Source of the DNA: Mytilus edulis
Taxonomy: Eukaryota > Mollusca > Bivalvia > Mytilida > Mytilidae
Assembly: GCF_963676685.1 (NCBI RefSeq)
Contig: NC_092344.1
Coordinates: 87,388,749-87,452,748, forward strand
DNA length: 64,000 nt
Direction of reading: 5' to 3'
The stretch's first letter is position 1. Every line of letters starts with the position of its first letter. The notes beneath the pieces were generated by a model that ran no database searches, had not been told where the DNA came from, and saw nothing but the letters and a program-made list of their open reading frames with translations. Positions 56,401 through 64,000 of the stretch are shown here, piece by piece. The position numbers were made by a program, and so were the translations under genes.

Positions 56401-58970
56401 CTCTATAAATTTGTAAACATATTGTTTAATAGACCAAATTTTTGAACAACACAAGTTAGACTAAGAAAACCATTTCTGCAGCCTTAGATCATGGTTAAGG
56501 AGTATAGATTATTGGCATCTAGATAATATATAATATCAGCTACAACTCATAATAATAGGTTTTTAGGGTGAGCCAAAAAATAGTTGGTGTGTTAAATGGT
56601 TTATATTCTACAATATCTATACGCATGATAAGCTGAAAAACAGATAATCACGGTATTGATTCTAGTATTTTTACTCATTCATTCATTCAAGATATTGTTG
56701 TTCAATGTTATCATACTTTATTATGATTATTTTAAGTGAGACAAACCAATATAGTATGATCAATTTTTTGGATAGTACGAGGCTATGTAATACATGATTT
56801 TCTAAGAACAAAGCAGAACGATATAGTGTATGGAAAAGATTTCAGAACTTTATTTGGTACACAATACTTTTCAATCATGTTATTTTTTTGTCAAATGAAT
56901 GAAATAATACAGTAAAGGCCATTGTATTGCATAAATGTCAATTATGCATTCCCTGATGCAAAAGATATCAACTACTTTCATACATGGAAGTGGACATATC
57001 TGACCAAAACCAGCCATTTTATATAACCCTTATTATAAGGGTTTTGTTAAAAAAATGTATTTTTAAATACATTGTTAGATATTTTTATAGAATTTTTTGG
57101 TTGATGTTATATTTTTATTTTTATAAGGCTGTTTCTCAAATGTAAAATTAATAGATATATGAATGAGGCAGTTTTTGCAGAAAGTTTCCCATCAAAGTTT
57201 TAAAAGAGTAAGAAAAAATTCAAATACATTACTAGATTAAAAATCATTTAGACCATAATCATTAATTTATTATAGGGACCAAAAAAGGAGCTACAAAATG
57301 TGTATCAAAGCTTTTTCTTTCCAAGATTATGTTTTGAATGCAACATATGTAAGCTCTTTTTTTATGAAGAAATATGTGTACTTTCTGTAACAGATTTCTG
57401 GAGTTACCTCTCTTAGTTTGCAGTTTACAAATATATTCAACTGAAATTTAACAATGTGTTACTGAAATTTGGCCCAGTAGATATGTGGTGGTGTAATATT
57501 TAAAGTCTAACAGATTGTGTTGTATGTATTAATAAAGTCAAATGACCTGAGGTAATTCATGTTTCATTATTACAAATTCTTCTTCAGACCAGCTGTTCTG
57601 AATAATTGATGCAAAATGATTTATACACATATCTATTAGGTTTAGTGTAAAAGTATTGATATAGGCTATATATATCGATATGTATTTACTCAAAAGGTGT
57701 CAGAGACCAGAAAAATAGAACATAAATATATTTCTGAGAAAATGAAGCAATTTGCACCTACAGCAATAATAATTATTTGATTAATAAATAAAGCAACATA
57801 TAATTGATTATTATCTTTTTTCCTGTAGAGGGTTTAAAAAAATGGCAAAACCCTCATGTTCAAGCATTCCTTTACTATCATGTTCAACAAACAAAACTTT
57901 TCATATCTTAATTGGTTGATTACTGTTTATTTGAAACCTGCATAGTGTCTGATGTTGACAGAATTTGAATTATTTATTTCAAAGAATCTCAGATGTCTTT
58001 GGGTTATCTCCCATTGACTAGATACTTGCATAAATGGGAGATAAGTCTGACATTCTTAACACAAACTTCTGTAAACATTAATTTAACAATTCTACGATCT
58101 TCTATTTTATTGAGCTGAATGTGGACCAAATAAGATTTAATGTTCTGTTTACTTATTTAAGGAATGTGTGTTTGGTTTGTGGTTTAATTATAGAATTGAC
58201 AAATCAGGAGTTTACCTTATTTAAGCAGAAGTCCTATCAATTTTTGAATTATTTAAATTCTTGTTTGAAATTTAAAGATTTTATCGAGGGTAGAGTTTGC
58301 CAATTAAAATTTACATTATTTCATTACTAGTGTTTGTTGAAATCTGACATTCCATCTAATTCAATATAATAGAAATGTCAACCAATAGTTTTGGCTACCT
58401 ATAACGTTTTTATTTTAATCTTGTACATGAGTGCAACATATTTGTTGCATTCTAAAGGTATTAATCCATTAAATCTGTTGACAGGTTTGTTTAAGACTGT
58501 TTTGAAAAAATCTCATGACATAACATTACCCTATTTTAACAACAAAGGTCATAGTGACCAAAACTAAAATTAAAGTGTTGCTATAAGTAGGCCAGCTCCA
58601 AATATTATAATGGTCATATTCAACAAAGATTTCAGTTTAAAATATATATCACAAAATGGTTAAAATGTTTAATGCGGACATGCAGATGACTCCATTATAC
58701 CCCTGCTCCTTAAGTATAAGACCAGAGTATTGATGTCTGTCTGTCTGCCCTACAGTTCTAAAACACATTTCTGTTACATTTTTATCAGCAATTATGCATT
58801 AGGTACTGTTACATTTTTATCAGCAATTATGTATTAGGTATTTTGTACCAAGCTTCAAACTGGTAATCTAAACGGTGTCCTTATGTTTGGTAAATGAATT
58901 TCCTCTCACTCAAAAGCAGGAGCGGTAGTTCTGTTCTTAGTTCATCTTGTTAAGATATGAATACTTCAGT

Positions 58971-59090
58971 GGCGGATAACAGAGAAGGGAGGTCCTTGAA
59001 ACCCCCTCTTTTTTGACGGTCAATCCTTTTGAAAGGGGGCATAAAATTGGAATCCCACCTTATCCTGGATTGGAACCCCCTTTACAATTA
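58971..59090. repeat. Fragment of the CAGTGGCGGAT element
   Basis: The segment starts tcagtggcggataacagaga and contains gaaaccccctcttttttgac and tggaaccccctttac. The end sequence matches the borders at 47470 and 48887. No partner end was found. Confidence 0.5.
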
Positions 59091-60777
59091 ACGCCTTACA
59101 TCATATATTTATGCATTTTTCATCACATCATACTATTATTATTTTTTATCTGCCACATATGATACAGTTTGATGCTTGTTGATCTTGGACTATTGGCAGA
59201 TAAGTCACATGTTATACTTGGCCAGTCTTGTTGAAGTATTACCACCATATATTACCCAGTGTACTATGTTTGGCTTGTTGACTAATCACTCACATATACT
59301 TTAAGCCACCTTTAGTGTCTTTATTCCACCACATATACTGTCATCTAACATTTAACTGTATACATTACATTCACATATTATCATATTAAACATAGTTTAG
59401 GGCTTGTAAACTTTATACTTGCTTCACTCTCATCATACAATGCCAGATAGAAGTCGACAACAATTGAATGTATTCATAAAAAACATAATTATTTGACTTA
59501 ATTTCTTTTCTTTATATACTCTCCACTCTTACAATACTTAAATTCCAAATGCCCTATTGCTGACCTATGTATTTCTTGATGATCATTATAATAAAGGAAC
59601 TTTTTCAGTAATCAGATTTAATACATGCTTTTAAGATTTTGCTCCATAAAATTCTAAAAGAGTTTAGTTGATTATGTATTCTTTGTGATAATAGAAGATA
59701 AATATACTTCCTGTGTTATTATAGAAGTATATCAATTATCATAAATCTTCACGTGATTGATTATATCTTTCATATGTAACGGAAATTATAAAAAACTCAT
59801 CTTTTATGCAGTTTTTGTTGATAATGCACATTGCATTAGAATTCGGTTAAAATCATGTTTCTAAAATCTTAATCTGGAAGTGATGCTCTTTTTACATTTG
59901 TTTTTTCTGATATGACTACAATTCTTTTTGTAAATTTTTAAAACAATTGCTTGTTAATGTTAAAATATACCCTAATATTTCATGTTTCTTGAAGTAGAAC
60001 TCTTTTAGTATTACAAACTACAACCCCTTAGTTCAGTGATCTTTGTCTTTTCCACGCCAGAAATCGGTCCAACATTACCATATCTTGTCACAGGGATGAT
60101 ATACATGTAAGCTATTTCTATTATACTCTAAGTTAAAAAAAATAATTATATGGATCCAAAAATAATAAACAGTTAGGAAGATCAGACCCATGTAAGAGGC
60201 ATAATTTACCTAGTAGCAGTCTTGTTTTTCATAAGATTTAAGTTTAATTTATATGCAAAAGGCTTTGCATTACTTCTGATTAATTAGCCTAAAATAAATT
60301 ATTGCTTGAGCTTAAAAAGCTATTTTGGTTGAGTTGTCTTTAAACTTAAATGAAACAAAATAAACGAGACAGAAATTACTTGCATAAAGTTCACTAGTTC
60401 TAATGTACCATATATATTTAAAATATTTTGGGCCATCTGTTCTGCATTTTTCTAACTACATGTACATGAATGGTTGCATTTACATGTACCAGCTTTGTTT
60501 TAGATTAAAAAAAAGTTCAAAACTTAATGTAAATACTTTACATAATACAAGATCAAACATATAAGAAAATAATCTAGAATGTGCAGTTATTGATTTATAA
60601 GTTGTAATAGGTAAAATTGTAGGTAATGAATCAAATGAGATGTGAGGTATATAAAACAAGATAGAAGTCCAACAAAAAAAACTAAAATAAAACCATTTGA
60701 GGTCAAAATATAAACTAACAACTGAGTCAAAACCATGCCAAGCTCTAAGTTTAGACACAATGCAACTTTGTTTTTTT

Positions 60778-60850
60778 TGTTTTTTAGCTCTTCTGGTGCA
60801 AATTCCAGTGTGAGCTATTGCAATGACTTTTTGTAATTGATCTGTCCTCA
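60778..60850. repeat. Helentron-like terminal hairpin fragment
   Basis: The segment TTTTTAGCTCTTCTGG, tgcaaatt, CCAGTGTGAGCTATTGCA folds into a hairpin (CTGG/CCAG inside GCTC/GAGC). It has the same layout as the left end at 32093. A degraded minus-strand frame (60480-60851) runs through it without a recognisable domain. Confidence 0.4.
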
Positions 60851-62300
60851 TGCTATACCGGTGGCCACTGTTATCTGTCTCGTTACTTTTTCACGAAAAT
60901 CTTCTATATTTACCAATTACCAACTTTATTTCCAATTGAATAAAATTTTCCAAAGGGAAATAACACCTTGATAGGACAAACTTTATCACTGCTATACATT
61001 AAGCAATTAGTTTATAGTCAAATGTTAACTATGAATATTGTTAGACTAATTATTCCCCATGGACTTGAGAAAAGGGTCAATAAAATAAGAGGAAAGGTCA
61101 TTAAATTAAAAGTCATTTTCAAACCCCTCGTTTTCAACCATTTGTTGCAGATATAATACCTGTCTTTTTTGTTTTCTGTTCTTTTAAAAAAAAAAAAAGG
61201 TGTTTCTGAAATTGTTGGATTAAAATGGTTGCTAAAATAAAAAATAAAACTCTTGTCAAATTCAAATAACCAGTTATTATGTTGCAACTTTAAATGAAGA
61301 ATGCACACTGAAAAACCTACTGTGATTCCCAATGCTAAGTCCATTTTTCCTCCATTATGTTTAAAATATATAATATTTCGATGTAGGGAACGAGTGGGTA
61401 AAATGACATTTAAAAGCCTTCCAAAAAGTTTCCAAAATATTTTTAGTGAATTCATCAAATTGAACCAATATATGCTAGCCTGGTTATGGGGTAACCCCTT
61501 GCTCAAACAGTAAGAGACCAAGCTTAAATACAAAAATGGCAGACAAAATATTTTTCCCTAAAAGGTCTTAATCGAGGATTCTACAGGGGTAGTGTTACTG
61601 TTTCTCCCCATTTATATGTTTAAACTTAATCATTATTTGTATGTGATTTTGAATTTAAAAAAATCATGAAAAAAATAGCTTGCAGATTGAATAAAAAGAA
61701 TCATTAATTTCATTTTATACAAGTTTTATATAGATCTATGCAAAATGGAAGTGCATTCTGCATTTGTAAAACAATAGTGAACTTAAAGCTAGGTACAAGA
61801 ATAATGAATGTAGTTAAATAAATAGGAAAGGAAGTCATTAATATTACTTTGCCCTAATGGTGTACATGTAAGTTTTTAAAAGATTAATGTACTTTTTCAA
61901 AAGCTAATTTTAACATTATTATAGGTTTTGTTTACAAATAAGTTTTTGTAGATCTGAAATAAATGTGTACTCATGCTTATCAATTTATGAAAGAAGTAGT
62001 TTTGATCCAATGAGGCTAAAAGATCAGTAAAGTTCGTCAGTCAAAGTTTATAGTTGAACCAATGGTAGTTCTTATTTGTTAAGTGCTCTCTCACGCACAC
62101 AATACAGTATGTATACATTAGATATAGTGGCCCATTTATATTGTCTGTTTCTTACCTGGCCAAGTGCAATTCACCTGAGCGAGATGAATCATACTGGCTA
62201 ACACTCAAATAACGATTTTAAAGCTTTAAAATTAGGAAAAGATAGCTGTCATTGAGGGAAAAAACTGGCTGCACATAGAAATGCTGAATGTGAACAATTT

Positions 62301-62614
62301 ATGAAATTTGGATCTAACAATACAATGTCCGTACTAGGAGAATCACACTTTGGATATAGTGAATTTAGAAGTGGGTTTTTCTCCTCTGGTTTACCTTCTG
62401 GAGGTAGCCTACCATTTGGGTCAGGACTAGGGTATACTAGTTTATCTGGACCACCAGTCCCATCTGTGCCACTATGGAGGCCTACTCCTTCATTACCTAT
62501 ACCACAGTACTGTATGGACATAAGATGTCCCTGTAATTTATCAAGGAGTTTTGGGACTAATGTTTTGGACTATGTGCCATCATTTTTGCCTCCATGGTAT
62601 TTAAAGCTAGCAGG
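62301..62614 (+). CDS. Putative alternative first coding exon of the VGLL4-like gene
   Basis: An open frame from ATG 62301 runs 104 codons to a donor GCA G|GTAAGG and ends in phase 1 with G, exactly as the VGLL4 exon 1 does. It could therefore splice to the same downstream exon. The product is Gly/Ser/Pro-rich (SGFFSSGLPSGGSLPFGSGL, then VPSVPLWRPTPSLPIP) with four Cys or aromatic clusters and no known domain. A short upstream ATG (62283) ends after seven codons. The strand opposite is also open for 90 codons, so coding on + is not certain. It could also belong to a different gene. Confidence 0.4.
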
Positions 62615-64000
62615 TAAGGTTTGAAGATTGAAAACTTAAACAATTTATTTAATTTTTGTTAGATTATAACTTATTTCAACATAAGATAAAAAAAATTAAG
62701 ATTATATTTTTTTTCTCTTTAAGATTTTTGAAATTCTTGTATATTATAGTACATGTAGTTAGTAAGTTATTGACTGATAGGTAGACCAGACCACACATCA
62801 AAGACGTCAGATACAGCTGTTGTGCATTTTTGCACTGCAGTCAATAATATCAAACTTGACATTTTCTTCTTCATTAGGTTTTTGGAATGCTGCTAACAGT
62901 ATATTAGTTTTTATATTAATACACTGAAATATGCACATTTTTTATATACCATGCAAGTCTGAAAAGAATTTTACTTACATTTTATTTTGTGTCAGCATGT
63001 CTCCTCATTGTTGATGGAACTTAGTGGGTTAAAAAGATCCCCCCAAAAAATAGAATGATAATTACTCATTGAAAATTGATATGATGTTGGTTCATTTGCA
63101 TTGTTTTTAGTTCACAAAATGTGTAAAGTAAGGTCATGGTAAAATTTAAAAGATCTATTTATGAAGAAGGGCAATGTTCCAAAGGGAAACTTTTTGGAAT
63201 TGCCATAAATAAGCTTGTTTTAACTAATATGCATTATTTTTCTGTATAATACATGCACATATACGTAATGTACTAACAACAGTGAAATGAACACATTGAG
63301 TTTAATCTTAATTTAGTGTCTTGTCTCATATTCAGTCTGACTCATTTTAAGCTTGTGGTAAAACTTTAAACTCTGTACTTTTACTAACAATGGTTGTACT
63401 GTGATAGCAAATATAGGCCTCGAAAATCCCTTAGGAATGGTTTTATTACTTATATTTCTACATAAATAGGCACTTATACCTTAGTTTTAAAGTAAATAAA
63501 GTAATATTAATTTATTATGAACTATTATAAGTTCAAAAGTATACTCTCCTACCAATACTTGGTATTTTCAGTTAAAATAACTTTCTGGTTATGTCGCATG
63601 TCCTATTATAAATCTTTAAGGTTTTTAAACCTTTATAAAAAGGTGCCTGATCAATATATTTTGAAAAATAATTGCAATCATTATCAACAGATATAGACAT
63701 CAACTTTTCACATGGTAGTGCACAATTTTCAATAAACTCCATTTTCATACATGTTTTTGATTTCAAAAAAGAACTTATCAAACCTACTAGTTTGGGGTAT
63801 TAATTTTTTGGATAATCATGAATTAAGAAAATAGCTGCTAAAATGATAAGGGACCTTAAGGGATTCAAGTGTTAAAATAAGTCAGATAAAACCTTATGAA
63901 AGATGTGACTGCTAAGCGATTTTGTTGTTACATAAATAGAAACATTGGAACTTGGATGTAGTCGATTCCATGAAAAGAACCAGTTCCAAATTCAGTGTTG
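62615..64000 (+). other. Intronic sequence, nothing recognised
   Basis: AT-rich sequence with no domain-bearing frame. Downstream VGLL4-like exons, including the Tondu motifs, are not present before the window ends. Confidence 0.45.

Larger units (their letters stand above)
50074..62300 (+). other. First intron (or upstream region) of the VGLL4-like gene
   Basis: This is 12 kb of AT-rich sequence. Apart from the repeats listed at 52440, 55431, 56268, 58971 and 60778, I see no exon with family features. Short open frames of 60-120 codons occur on both strands and are not supported. Confidence 0.5.

Noticed and set aside
60480..60851. 123-codon minus-strand frame
   Set aside because: No start context or splice sites, and it runs through a repeat hairpin at 60778-60850; hydrophobic composition is that of AT-rich noise.
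61018..61533. 171-codon minus-strand frame
   Set aside because: No domain, skewed to Phe/Leu/Ile/Asn/Lys as expected of AT-rich non-coding DNA, and an overlapping plus-strand frame is equally open.
62249..62521. 90-codon minus-strand frame opposite the putative VGLL4 alternative exon
   Set aside because: It is the mirror of the Gly/Ser/Pro-rich plus frame; the plus strand has the donor in the right phase and the same strand as VGLL4, so the minus frame is judged a shadow.

Overview
The window is animal nuclear DNA, AT-rich and intron-rich, with small GT..AG exons in a dense field of transposable-element remnants. Several dispersed repeats look to me like those of bivalve molluscs, most likely a mussel (Mytilidae). 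They include modules resembling 'atgtggtatgattgccaatgagac', arrays of ~160 bp units with short inverted ends, and hammerhead-bearing repeats. The species call is inference from memory; no search was run.

Three protein-coding genes are supported. (1) On the + strand at 202-6553 are the last six exons of a large type I membrane glycoprotein: extracellular repeats, an SEA-like stretch, one membrane helix and a short tail. A fibrocystin-L (PKHD1L1)-like identity is only a weak guess. (2) On the - strand at 33129-12012 is a complete transketolase gene. Its 12 exons join in phase to 626 codons plus stop, with all family motifs in order. Intron 1 is 9.6 kb. (3) On the + strand from 50007 is the first coding exon of a vestigial-like 4 (VGLL4) transcriptional cofactor gene. 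A second open exon at 62301-62614 has the same splice phase and may be an alternative first exon. The rest of that gene lies beyond the window.

The transketolase and VGLL4 genes are divergent, about 17 kb apart. The interval between them (33.3-49.6 kb) is almost wholly mobile-element debris. It contains two truncated reverse-transcriptase ORFs, a ~1 kb fold-back element with a hammerhead ribozyme, and a ~4 kb inverted repeat whose arms preserve filled and empty insertion sites for two younger elements. It also contains arrays of a 20-nt 'TTACGGTCAT' motif, a nested terminal-inverted-repeat (TIR) element, and other miniature elements. Gene 1 and transketolase converge on 7.5-12 kb, which is also repeat-filled.

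The most interesting non-coding content is a set of self-cleaving RNA motifs. Two near-identical minus-strand hammerheads (26101-26141, 27500-27540) each sit beside a 16-bp minisatellite. One plus-strand hammerhead (37211-37257) sits in the fold-back element, and a decayed relative lies at 9028-9072. Other points are a group of miniature elements flanked by TTAA (piggyBac-type insertion signature), a family of Helitron/Helentron-like elements with matching subterminal inverted repeats, and a 59-bp tandem duplication spanning a transketolase splice acceptor whose outer copy has lost its AG. All positions were read by eye, so repeat edges may be off by several bases.
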